Origin: UBA1672 sp050633285
GTDB taxonomy: Bacteria; Pseudomonadota; Alphaproteobacteria; Micavibrionales; Micavibrionaceae
Direction: 5' to 3'
NCBI GenBank assembly: GCA_050633285.1
Contig: JBOEGG010000005.1
Location: 434,001 to 498,000, forward strand
DNA: 64,000 nt
Below the pieces are notes generated by a model, which saw only the letters and a program-made list of their open reading frames with translations, was not told where the DNA came from and searched no databases. The position numbers and the translations under genes are program-made. Within the stretch, counting starts at the first letter, position 1. Every line of letters begins with the position of its first letter. This document shows positions 7,912 to 15,536 of the stretch, one piece after another.

Positions 7912-9213
7912 ATGATGGTGGAGCAACAAAATAATCTTGAGACGATATCTCAGGATCAGTTGGATGCGTTAGTTGGTTTGCATAATCGTTTTTTAGAAGG
8001 GCGTATTGGTGGGCGGCGTGCTGTTTTGGAAAAAACAGATTTACGTGAGCTATCATTGAGTGGAAAAGACCTGAGGCAAGCGAGTTTTACGGCATGCCTT
8101 ATGAATAAAATGGATTTGTCTTTTTCGAACTTTCAGGAAGCTGCGCTTTATGCATGTGACCTTAGTCATTCCAATCTTTTTCAAACCTGCTTTACGCGTG
8201 CAGATTTGCGTGGTGCGCGTATTGAAAATGCTAATTTAGAGGGGGCAGATTTAGAATCGGCAGATTTACGGGTTGGTGGCATTGCTAAGGATGGTGATTT
8301 TGCTTCAAATCGTAAGGCAGTGAATTTTAAGGGCGCAAATTTGAGCGGTGCTAAATTGGCCGGCTCGATGGCTTCGAATGCTGATTTTTCGGATGCAACA
8401 TTGACTGGTGCAAATATGGCGAAGGCCGATTTACGTGGTGCGACGTTGGAGGGAGCCAATTTATCGAATGTTGATATTGTCGGTGCACAAATGCGCGGGG
8501 CGAATATAAAGTCGGCTATTCTGGTTGGCGTTGAGGTTAGTGAGTTACGTAGTGGTGGTGTTGATCTCAGTGGAGCTATTACTGATGAGAATGTTGGTAC
8601 ATCTGTTTCTGACCTGACCGAGCCATTACCAACGTTATTGGAACATCATCGTGAATGGTTGAGGAGTAAGGGACAAAATGGTCAGCAGCTTACTTTGGAC
8701 CATGTGGATTTACGGATCTTGGGTAGTTTAAAGATGGAAAATCTTACTGCTATTAAGGCGGTTAATACTCAATTTTTTAGTATGAATCTTTATAAGGTAC
8801 AGTTGCAAAGTGCCGTTCTGGACGGTTCAGATTTCCGAGATTGTGATATCGAAGATGCGGATTTACGGAGTAGCTCGTTCAAGAACTGTAATTTTTCACA
8901 TGCAAATTTATCAGGCGCGAATTGTTCGGCTTTATTGCTTGGAACAACTGCGACGCGACGTTTTAATCCGTGTAACTTTGAAAATGCACGTTTTAGATAT
9001 GCGAGTTTTGTCGGGGCAAATTTAAAGGATGCTATTTTTAAAGGGGCTGACCTTTCTCATGCTGATTTAACAGGAGCGGATTTGCGTGGTGCGGACTTTA
9101 GTGGTGCAACCCTTTCCAGTACAGTTTTGGATGATGTGCGAACTGATAATACTATCTTTGATAGAGATGAGAGTAAGCCGGTTTTTCGTATTCCCACGGG
9201 CACTGATGAGTAA
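7912..9213 (+). CDS. Pentapeptide-repeat protein with two repeat blocks
   Basis: 433-residue protein made mostly of A(D/N)LXX pentapeptide repeats. The first block runs from about residue 45 to 215 (for example ARIENANLEGADLESADLR, SGAKLAGSMASNADFSDAT) and the second from about 265 to 420 (SDFRDCDIEDADLRSSSF, GADLSHADLTGADLRGADF). They are separated by a non-repeat stretch with LPTLLEHHREWLRSKG. The repeats should fold as a right-handed square beta helix. There is no signal peptide, so it is probably cytoplasmic. The N-terminal LDALVGLHNRFLEGRIGGRRA and the mid-linker are found in a recurrent alphaproteobacterial family, but the function is unknown. A ribosome site (AGGA) lies about nine bases upstream. 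The 143-base leader shows no other gene. Confidence 0.88.
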   Translation: MMVEQQNNLETISQDQLDALVGLHNRFLEGRIGGRRAVLEKTDLRELSLSGKDLRQASFTACLMNKMDLSFSNFQEAALYACDLSHSNLFQTCFTRADLRGARIENANLEGADLESADLRVGGIAKDGDFASNRKAVNFKGANLSGAKLAGSMASNADFSDATLTGANMAKADLRGATLEGANLSNVDIVGAQMRGANIKSAILVGVEVSELRSGGVDLSGAITDENVGTSVSDLTEPLPTLLEHHREWLRSKGQNGQQLTLDHVDLRILGSLKMENLTAIKAVNTQFFSMNLYKVQLQSAVLDGSDFRDCDIEDADLRSSSFKNCNFSHANLSGANCSALLLGTTATRRFNPCNFENARFRYASFVGANLKDAIFKGADLSHADLTGADLRGADFSGATLSSTVLDDVRTDNTIFDRDESKPVFRIPTGTDE

Positions 9214-9219
9214 GCGTTA

Positions 9220-9249
9220 TTGACATAATTGTGCATTCTTAGGTATGCT
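9220..9249 (+). promoter_or_regulatory. Predicted sigma-70 promoter for the gene at 9273
   Basis: A perfect -35 TTGACA (9220-9225), an 18-base spacer and a -10 TATGCT (9244-9249). A start of transcription near 9256 would leave a short leader before the TTG start codon at 9273. Confidence 0.6.
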
Positions 9250-9272
9250 GAGTAAAGAGTAGGAACACTTTA

Positions 9273-9638
9273 TTGGAACGGCATATTAAAAAAATATTGG
9301 CGCATACGCCAAAGATACAAGATGTACCGCACGTGTTTTGGTCATCGGAAGCGGATGTAAATACAGGCGGTAGTACAACTGCATCACTTGTTGATGAGTT
9401 TGGTGAAAATGTAAGCGCAAATTTTATTGGGGGTGTATCAATTGATCATCGAGGAAATATTATTCCTAACCCTGATGAAGAAGCATTGGATGCGCCGTCT
9501 GATAGTTATAACTTTATTGGTTATATGGATGAGGAAACTGGCAGAGTTATTCGGTCGGATTATACACCGGAAGTTCCGCAATATTATGTGGAAACGGATG
9601 ATAGACCGACTGAACCGGAAAGCGATTTCAGCTTATAA
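9273..9638 (+). CDS. Hypothetical protein, TTG start
   Basis: 121-residue protein that I do not recognise. It has no signal peptide or membrane segment. The N-terminal part is basic (ERHIKKILAH), the rest is acidic and rich in Asp, Glu and Pro. An approximate internal duplication is visible: NFIGGVSIDHRGNIIP and, some 30 residues later, NFIGYMDEETGRVIR. The start is TTG because an AGGA ribosome site sits eight bases upstream, a consensus promoter ends just before it, and no ATG is available in frame. It ends 10 bases before the convergent etfA. Either a surface-exposed adaptor or a regulatory protein would be possible; nothing in the sequence decides this. Confidence 0.65.
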   Translation: MERHIKKILAHTPKIQDVPHVFWSSEADVNTGGSTTASLVDEFGENVSANFIGGVSIDHRGNIIPNPDEEALDAPSDSYNFIGYMDEETGRVIRSDYTPEVPQYYVETDDRPTEPESDFSL

Positions 9639-9648
9639 TTACTGTTTT

Positions 9649-10578
9649 TTATAGCTTATCTGTTAGCTCAGGTACAGCATCGAACAAGTCCGCAACCAAC
9701 CCATAATCCGCAACAGAAAATATTGGCGCATCTTCATCCTTGTTGATTGCCACAATGACCTTTGAACCTTTCATTCCTGCCAAATGTTGAATTGCGCCGG
9801 AAATTCCGACTGCGATATATAGGTCTGGTGCAACGACCTTACCAGTTTGTCCAACTTGGTAATCATTGGGGACATAGCCGGCATCAACTGCGGCACGGGA
9901 TGCGCCAACGGCTGCGCCAAGTTTATCTGCCAGTTTTTCGATTATGGCGAAGTTTTCTTCTGACCCAACGCCGCGCCCACCTGAAATAACAATTTTAGCC
10001 GCGGTTAGTTCGGGTCTTTCAGAAACGGAGAGTTCTTGTTTGACGAAACTACTCAATCCAGAAGGTGTGTTTACGTTGTATTCTTCTATACTCGCATTTC
10101 CGCCACTCGTTTGTGCCGCGTCGAATGTTGTCCCGCGCACCGTAATTAGTTTGATTGCGTCAGAGGACTTTACCGTTGCGATTGCGTTGCCTGCATATAC
10201 AGGGCGTTTGAATGTATCCGGAGATTCTACTGCGATAATATCGGAAATTTGTTGTGTATCTAATAAAGCAGCCGCGCGTGGTAGTATATTTTTACCAAAT
10301 GTTGTTGCAGGTGCAAGAATGTGCGAATAACCACTCGCTAAATCCACGAGGATAGGGGCAATTTCCTCTGCTAGTGGGTGTGAAAGGCTATCTGCATCTG
10401 CTTTTATTACTTTTGATACGCCTGCCACTTGTGCCGCACTTTGTGCCGCAGCATCACAATTTGCTCCTGCGATAAGGACATGGATATCAGTATCGATTTG
10501 GCTAGCCGCCGTGATTGTGTTGAGTGATGCGGATTTTAGAGATGTATTATCATGTTCTGCTAAGACGAGTATGCTCAT
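9649..10578 (-). CDS. etfA: Electron transfer flavoprotein subunit alpha
   Basis: FAD-binding alpha subunit of the soluble electron carrier that collects electrons from acyl-CoA and other dehydrogenases for ETF-ubiquinone oxidoreductase. At 309 residues it is full length. The C-terminal FAD domain has the family motifs SGGRGVGSEENF, GASRAAVDAGY, QVGQTGKVVAPDLYIAVGIS, GAIQHLAGM and a NKDEDAPIF segment. An AAGGAG ribosome site precedes the ATG by seven bases. It follows etfB by 11 bases in the same operon. It ends 10 bases from the convergent hypothetical gene. Confidence 0.97.
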   Translation of the reverse strand: MSILVLAEHDNTSLKSASLNTITAASQIDTDIHVLIAGANCDAAAQSAAQVAGVSKVIKADADSLSHPLAEEIAPILVDLASGYSHILAPATTFGKNILPRAAALLDTQQISDIIAVESPDTFKRPVYAGNAIATVKSSDAIKLITVRGTTFDAAQTSGGNASIEEYNVNTPSGLSSFVKQELSVSERPELTAAKIVISGGRGVGSEENFAIIEKLADKLGAAVGASRAAVDAGYVPNDYQVGQTGKVVAPDLYIAVGISGAIQHLAGMKGSKVIVAINKDEDAPIFSVADYGLVADLFDAVPELTDKL

Positions 10579-10589
10579 TATACTTCTCC

Positions 10590-11354
10590 TTATATTACTT
10601 TTGCTTCGTTCTTTAATTTATCGATGAGTTCATCGACGCTTGCGACTTTTGCGCCTCCTTGACGAACGGGTGGTTCGCAAACACTCACAATTTCAAGGCG
10701 CGGTGTGTAATCAATGCCAAGCTCTGTCGGCTCTATTATTTCCATAGGCTTTTTCTTCGCCTTCATAATATCGGGTAGTTTGGCGTAGCGCGGCTCATTC
10801 AGACGTAGGTCTGTGGTCACGATTGCGGGGGCTTTTAGTTCAATTGTCTCAAGACCGCCATCAATCTCACGCGTTACTTGTAGTGTGTTGTCGTTCACGT
10901 CTAGTTTTGATGCGAAGGTTCCTTGTGCCCAACCAAGAAGCGCGGACAGCATTTGTCCGGTTTGATTTGAGTCATCATCAATGGATTGTTTACCCATGAT
11001 AACAAGGTCGGGTGTTTCTTTTTCAACTAATGCTTTTAGTGTTTTTGCAACGGCAAGTGGTTCTACGCCGCCTAAATCAATAGGGGTGTCTGTTTTTACT
11101 AAAATCCCGCGATCTGCACCGATGGCCATTGCCGTTCTGATTTGTTCTTGTGCCTTTTCAGGGCCAATTGTTATCACGATAATTTCAGAGGCTTTTCCAG
11201 CTTCTTTCAGGCGGACGGCTTCTTCTACTGCGATCTCATCGAATGGATTTACAGACATTTTAACATTGGCGAGGTCAATACCGCTTTCATCCGATTTAAC
11301 ACGGACTTTGACGTTGTAATCGACGACTCTTTTAATTGGGACAAGTATTTTCAT
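10590..11354 (-). CDS. etfB: Electron transfer flavoprotein subunit beta
   Basis: AMP-binding beta subunit of electron transfer flavoprotein. The start MKILVPIKRV at 11354 was preferred over a GTG three codons upstream because GGAG lies eight bases before it and because the family begins this way; the protein is then 254 residues. Diagnostic segments: VSVNPFDE-like MSVNPFDEIAVEEAVRLKE, the signature region MGKQSIDDDSNQTGQMLSA, and TTDLRLNEPRYAKLPDIMKA with the lysine-rich KAKKKP. It is co-directional with the HIG1-like gene upstream (41-base gap) and etfA downstream, the standard alphaproteobacterial arrangement. Confidence 0.97.
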   Translation of the reverse strand: MKILVPIKRVVDYNVKVRVKSDESGIDLANVKMSVNPFDEIAVEEAVRLKEAGKASEIIVITIGPEKAQEQIRTAMAIGADRGILVKTDTPIDLGGVEPLAVAKTLKALVEKETPDLVIMGKQSIDDDSNQTGQMLSALLGWAQGTFASKLDVNDNTLQVTREIDGGLETIELKAPAIVTTDLRLNEPRYAKLPDIMKAKKKPMEIIEPTELGIDYTPRLEIVSVCEPPVRQGGAKVASVDELIDKLKNEAKVI

Positions 11355-11395
11355 TAAGATCACTCCAGACTTAAAGTGAAAGAGGTTTATTCAAT

Positions 11396-11590
11396 TTAAT
11401 TTTGGGATAAAACGTACGAGAGTGCAAGGAGTAATATGGCTAACCCCTGTAAAGCGACGCGCAATCGCATGAGTTTATTTGCATATTTATCATTGAACTC
11501 ACCGCCTTTTGCCATGGCATAAAGGCCAAGGGTTAAAACGCCAAGTACGGATAAAAGGGAAAGCCCCAATGCGATATGTATAATGTTCAT
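11396..11590 (-). CDS. HIG1-domain twin-transmembrane protein
   Basis: 64-residue inner-membrane protein with two helices: about residues 5-27 (IALGLSLLSVLGVLTLGLYA) and 42-61 (LRVALQGLAILLLALSYVL), joined by the loop GGEFNDKYANKLMRLRV. The conserved loop is typical of the HIG1 family (hypoxia-induced), whose mitochondrial members associate with cytochrome oxidase supercomplexes. In alphaproteobacteria these small proteins are regularly encoded just before etfB, as here. The role in bacteria is not established; a link to respiratory complexes is an inference from the family. Confidence 0.85.
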   Translation of the reverse strand: MNIIHIALGLSLLSVLGVLTLGLYAMAKGGEFNDKYANKLMRLRVALQGLAILLLALSYVLSQN

Positions 11591-11668
11591 GGCAGGTATC
11601 CTAGTGATTTGGTGATTGTTTGTATAGGGGAATGCGTAAGAATATATTCTATATAACCTTAAGATAAT

Positions 11669-11697
11669 TTGACATAATCACTATTTTTCTGTATTAA
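11669..11697 (+). promoter_or_regulatory. Predicted sigma-70 promoter for the gene at 11732
   Basis: Perfect -35 TTGACA (11669-11674), 17-base spacer, -10 TATTAA (11692-11697, four of six consensus bases). It lies in the divergent gap between the HIG1/etfBA operon and the small gene at 11732, about 35 bases ahead of its ATG. Confidence 0.6.
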
Positions 11698-11731
11698 CTA
11701 TCCCTAATATAAAAAGATTTAGGTGAGAAAC

Positions 11732-11974
11732 ATGGTGACGGAATTTAAAAAACGAGCGACTGATGTATATTGGAGCTATCGTTGGACATTTGGTGATAAT
11801 CCAATTGCATTTTTTGGTAACCCAAAGGTAAGTACAAGTGTGATTTATACACTTGATGAGTTACGCTCTATTTTAGAGCGTAGTGATAGGGATAATCAGT
11901 TTATTCCAGTGCCTCGTAATGTACTTCAAAGTGCATTGGATGTTTTTGATGGTGAGTTAACCCTAGTCGCATAA
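11732..11974 (+). CDS. Small hypothetical protein
   Basis: 80-residue soluble protein that I do not recognise. It starts MVTEFKKRATDVYWSYRWTFG, is aromatic-rich in the first half and contains an Arg/Asp-rich stretch (LERSDRDNQF). I chose the ATG at 11732 because AGG lies eight bases upstream; a GTG three codons earlier is in frame. A consensus promoter precedes it. Its last 12 bases overlap the 3' end of the convergent ubiG. The good promoter and ribosome site support expression, but no function can be assigned. Confidence 0.65.
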   Translation: MVTEFKKRATDVYWSYRWTFGDNPIAFFGNPKVSTSVIYTLDELRSILERSDRDNQFIPVPRNVLQSALDVFDGELTLVA

Positions 11975-12718
11975 TGTGATTAGATAATTTACATCCAGAT
12001 CTGTATTGGATAATTCAAATTCGTTTTTTATAGGATTAAAAATTAACCCCGTTACGTCGTGCGGGGTTAAACCGTATTGGCGTGCATAGCGTGTAATTTC
12101 TGATGGTTTTAAAAATTTAGACCATGTATGTGTGCCGCGTGGAACCCAGCGTAATAGATATTCTGCCGCAATAATACCTAACGCATATGATTTCGGAGTA
12201 CGGTTGAGCGTCGACATAATAAGGAGGCCGCCCGGCTTTAGTTTATCCTTGCATAGAGATATGAAGTCGTTTGGGTCTGTGACATGCTCTATAATTTCAA
12301 GAGCGCAGACAACGTCGAATTTATTATCAATATCTGCGGCATTGCCACATTTGTATTCAATCTCTAAGCCTGTTCCTTCTGCATGCGCGCGTGCGGTGTT
12401 AATTGCATTTTCGTCTGCATCTGCACCGGTTATCGTTGCGCCCATACGAGCAAGGGACTCACTTACCAATCCACCACCACACCCAATGTCGAGTATTTTT
12501 AAGCCATCTAGTGCATTCAATTGTTCGAAATCGTGTTTGTAGTGATCGCATATCTGTTTTTTAATGTATGACATACGGACAGGGTTAAGGCGGTGCAAGG
12601 GTTTGAATGGGCCATTTTCGTCCCACCAACGCGATGAATCCTTTGCAAAATTTTGAATTTCAGAGGGGTCTATCGTTGTATTATTGTTATTTTTTTGTTC
12701 GTTATGCTGCGCTTGCAT
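11963..12718 (-). CDS. ubiG: Ubiquinone biosynthesis O-methyltransferase UbiG
   Basis: SAM-dependent methyltransferase responsible for both O-methylation steps of ubiquinone synthesis. 251 residues, normal length. Motif I is ILDIGCGGGLVSESLARMG, followed by the acidic residue in GADADENAI; the post-I region is VVCALEIIEHV. The N-terminal FAKDSSRWWDENGPFKPLHRLNPVR and the mid-region LNRTPKSYALGIIAAEYLLRWVPRGTH are UbiG-specific. The N-terminal extension (Gln/Asn-rich, about 15 residues) is not conserved. It is divergent from lysC with an 80-base gap and overlaps the convergent small gene by 12 bases. Confidence 0.96.
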   Translation of the reverse strand: MQAQHNEQKNNNNTTIDPSEIQNFAKDSSRWWDENGPFKPLHRLNPVRMSYIKKQICDHYKHDFEQLNALDGLKILDIGCGGGLVSESLARMGATITGADADENAINTARAHAEGTGLEIEYKCGNAADIDNKFDVVCALEIIEHVTDPNDFISLCKDKLKPGGLLIMSTLNRTPKSYALGIIAAEYLLRWVPRGTHTWSKFLKPSEITRYARQYGLTPHDVTGLIFNPIKNEFELSNTDLDVNYLITLCD

Positions 12719-12798
12719 AATAAATACCTTTGATTTTTCTGTTTGAGGTGAGTATGGATAAGCATTGTTATAAATACAAGAGCGTTAAAGATATAAAA

Positions 12799-14028
12799 AT
12801 GGCATTGATTGTTGCAAAATTTGGTGGAACTTCTGTTGCGGATATTGAACGTATTGAGCGTGCTGCAGGTAAAGTTGCGCGTGAAGTCGAGGCGGGGCAT
12901 AAGGTTGCTGTGGTTGTTTCGGCAATGTCGGGGGTGACGAACCAGCTTGTTGATTATTGTCGTCAAATTAGTCCGATGCATGATGCACGTGAATATGACA
13001 CTGTTGTGTCTAGCGGTGAGCAGGTTACAGCGGGGCTTATGGCTATGGCGTTACAGAAGAAAGGTGTCGCTGCGCGTTCATGGCTTGGTTGGCAAATTCC
13101 TATTTTAACGGATAATGTGCATGGTAAGGCACGGATTGAAGATATTAATACAGATAATATTTTGGATCGTTTGAATAGTGGTGAAGTTGTCGTTGTGCCG
13201 GGATTTCAAGGTGTGACGGAGCTTAACCGTATTGCGACGCTTGGGCGTGGGGGGTCGGACACGTCTGCTGTTGCCTTGGCCGCAGCACTGAATGCGGAGA
13301 GATGTGATATTTATACAGATGTGGATGGTGTATATACGGCCGATCCACGTATTGTGCCAAAGGCGAAGAAAATTCATAAGATTGCTTATGAAGAAATGCT
13401 AGAGCTCGCATCTTTGGGAAGTAAGGTTTTACAAACGCGCTCGGTTGAAATGGGTGCGAAGAGTGGTGTGCCTATTCAGGTTTTATCGAGTTTTGGTGAT
13501 GAAGTCGGAAGCGCGCTTAAAGGTACATTGGTAACGACAGAGGATAGAATAGTGGAACAGGAACTTGTTAGTGGTATTGCACATAGTAAGGATGAGGCGA
13601 AAGTAACTTTGGTGAGTGTTCGTGACGTTCCCGGAGTTGCGGCGCGATTGTTTGAACCTCTTGCAAATGCGGCAGTTAATGTTGATATGATTGTTCAGAA
13701 TATTTCGGCGGAAGGGCGCACAGATATGACGTTTACTGTGCCGAAAAATGAGGTTGATCTGGCGGTTAAGACTATCAAAGAGAGTGTTGATTTGACGTAT
13801 AATGATCTTGTCGTTGATGAGAATGTTACAAAAGTATCTGTTGTTGGTATTGGTATGAAAAGCCATGCGGGTGTTGCGAACACTATGTTTAAAACGTTGG
13901 CAGATAAAAGTATCAATATTCAGGTTATTTCTACATCTGAAATCAAGATTAGTGTTCTGATCGGAACTGACTATACGGAGCTTGCTGTGCGTTCATTACA
14001 TGCAGCTTATGGACTGGATCAAGAATAG
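12799..14028 (+). CDS. lysC: Aspartate kinase
   Basis: Phosphorylates aspartate at the head of the lysine, threonine, methionine and diaminopimelate pathway. 409 residues from the ATG at 12799, where the family begins (ALIVAKFGGTSVADIERI). Kinase motifs: KFGGTSV, VVSSGEQV, GRGGSDTSAVALAAAL, DVDGVYTADPRIV. The C-terminal third has two ACT domains (VRDVPGVAARLFEPLA and SHAGVANTMFKTLA), where lysine/threonine feedback is normally sensed. An in-frame ATG at 12754 with a better ribosome site (GAGGTG) would add a lysine-rich 15-residue leader; the true start is unresolved. ubiG is divergent. Confidence 0.96.
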   Translation: MALIVAKFGGTSVADIERIERAAGKVAREVEAGHKVAVVVSAMSGVTNQLVDYCRQISPMHDAREYDTVVSSGEQVTAGLMAMALQKKGVAARSWLGWQIPILTDNVHGKARIEDINTDNILDRLNSGEVVVVPGFQGVTELNRIATLGRGGSDTSAVALAAALNAERCDIYTDVDGVYTADPRIVPKAKKIHKIAYEEMLELASLGSKVLQTRSVEMGAKSGVPIQVLSSFGDEVGSALKGTLVTTEDRIVEQELVSGIAHSKDEAKVTLVSVRDVPGVAARLFEPLANAAVNVDMIVQNISAEGRTDMTFTVPKNEVDLAVKTIKESVDLTYNDLVVDENVTKVSVVGIGMKSHAGVANTMFKTLADKSINIQVISTSEIKISVLIGTDYTELAVRSLHAAYGLDQE

Positions 14029-14052
14029 AAAATATCGTATGATCTTCATATC

Positions 14053-14934
14053 ATGAAAGATCAATTACCTGTTAAAGAGCTAGAGGCTCTCGCGCATGAG
14101 GAAGTGGGTGAAGCACTTCGGCGGACGCGGCTATTTTATGGACAAACATTAGAGGATGTCCAGAAGGCCTTACGCATACGTGCGTGTCAGATTGAGGCAA
14201 TTGAAAATGGCGATCTGACGGATTTACCCGGGCGGGTTTATGCGATTGGGTTTGTACGTAGTTATGCGGAGTATCTGGGGCTTGATGGTGGCAAAACTGT
14301 ACAGCTTTTTAAGGCGCAGTACATGGATGGTGCGTCAGGGAAGGCCAAATTATCTTTTTCTGTTGCTGCCTCTGAAACGAAAACGCCTGTTTTATGGTTT
14401 GCTGTGTGTATGCTGTTTATGGCGTCGCTATTTCTTATTTTTTGGCATTACGATAATAAGCCTGATCGCGGTAACATTGCGTATATTGAGGCAGTTCCCG
14501 ATTCCATTCGTCAGCATGTTGAACAGGACCTTACCATTCAATCAAGTGTTATTGAGGAAGACCCGATTGTTTCTGACGTTCATGAAGTGAACGATGTGGA
14601 GAATATGAGTAGTGATGAGAATCAGAGTGGCATTATTCTTAATATTATCGGGAATAGTTGGGTTGAGATAAAGAATGAGAATGGGGAAGTCGTGGTTTCT
14701 AATATCCTTGAGAGTGGAGATCAATATTTTGTACCGGATAGCCCGGGGTTAAGTATGTCTTTGGGAAATGCGGCGAATGTTGAAATTATTGTACACGGGA
14801 AAACGCTTATGCCGCTTGGTAAGAATGGGGATGTACGGCGTGATATTCCGTTGAATATTTCTTATCTCAAGACATTGGAGTTTAGGGTCGAGAAGGCGGG
14901 TGATCCGATTTCTGAAGAAGGCTCTTTGCAATAG
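14053..14934 (+). CDS. RodZ-like cytoskeletal membrane protein
   Basis: Bitopic protein linking the MreB cytoskeleton to cell-wall synthesis. The N-terminal helix-turn-helix (HTH_25 type) spans about residues 14-85, with LRRTRLFYGQTLEDVQKAL, QIEAIENGDLTDLPG and YAIGFVRSYAEYLGLD. A single membrane helix lies near residues 113-133 (VLWFAVCMLFMASLFLIFWH). After an acidic linker, a C-terminal DUF4115 domain (about 195-280) contains NSWVEIKNENGEVVVSNIL and PGLSMSLGNAANVEIIVHG. Total length 293 residues. It follows lysC by 24 bases. The last 53 bases overlap the convergent YgjV-like gene. Confidence 0.88.
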   Translation: MKDQLPVKELEALAHEEVGEALRRTRLFYGQTLEDVQKALRIRACQIEAIENGDLTDLPGRVYAIGFVRSYAEYLGLDGGKTVQLFKAQYMDGASGKAKLSFSVAASETKTPVLWFAVCMLFMASLFLIFWHYDNKPDRGNIAYIEAVPDSIRQHVEQDLTIQSSVIEEDPIVSDVHEVNDVENMSSDENQSGIILNIIGNSWVEIKNENGEVVVSNILESGDQYFVPDSPGLSMSLGNAANVEIIVHGKTLMPLGKNGDVRRDIPLNISYLKTLEFRVEKAGDPISEEGSLQ

Positions 14935-15442
14935 CGTTCTTTTCATGACGTAAGGTGCCAATGGCATTCGATATAATTAGAAATAATCCAAAAGCGATAC
15001 CGGGCAATGACATAACGAGAATAGAGTAAAGGAGCCACAAGCTTTCTCCTGCAAATTGGATTAGGCGGAATGTGAGGGGCTTTTCTCTGGCTATAATAGA
15101 GATGTTGTTCAAGATGTTTCCGCCGCATGCAGTTAAGTATATCCATGACTCGGCTGCGTATAGTCCAAGTGATAGTGCTAATATACAGGACGTTATTGCG
15201 ATTTTAGGAAGATGTTTTTCAGCAATAAGACAAGCGCTAGAATTTCTGAAGAGGCCAACGCAGCTCATTAATGCACCAACATGTGCACCAATTAGAAAAA
15301 AATGTGTAAACCAAAATATGTTCATGATGGATTGAACGGCGAGCATGGCCTTGCTCTCTTTGAATTGGTAGGCGATGACTCCAAGGAAGAGTGCAATGTA
15401 TCCGCATGCTTGAGGGAGGAGTTCTGTGCTTTCCAGAAACAT
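14882..15442 (-). CDS. YgjV-family inner membrane protein
   Basis: 186-residue polytopic membrane protein with about six helices, for example ACGYIALFLGVIAYQF, AMLAVQSIMNIFWFTHFFLI, IAITSCILALSLGLYA and LLYSILVMSLPGIAFGLFLI. The pattern and the motif AVQSIMNIFWFTHFF, followed by GA and NSSACLIAEK, resemble the YgjV (Imp-YgjV) family of unknown function. No catalytic residues are evident. The 3' end overlaps rodZ by 53 bases on the opposite strand, so the last 17 residues of each protein are encoded by the same DNA. The start is the ATG at 15442; the gap to prfA is divergent and holds the promoters of both genes, although I cannot fix them. Confidence 0.7.
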   Translation of the reverse strand: MFLESTELLPQACGYIALFLGVIAYQFKESKAMLAVQSIMNIFWFTHFFLIGAHVGALMSCVGLFRNSSACLIAEKHLPKIAITSCILALSLGLYAAESWIYLTACGGNILNNISIIAREKPLTFRLIQFAGESLWLLYSILVMSLPGIAFGLFLIISNAIGTLRHEKNAIAKSLLQKSDHPPSRP

Positions 15443-15536
15443 ATTTCTTACTTTATTTGCTATTATTTTCTTTTAAAAATGAAGAAGGTAACGTATCACA
15501 TACTTTCCGAGACGATAAGATAAAGAGAATAATAAT

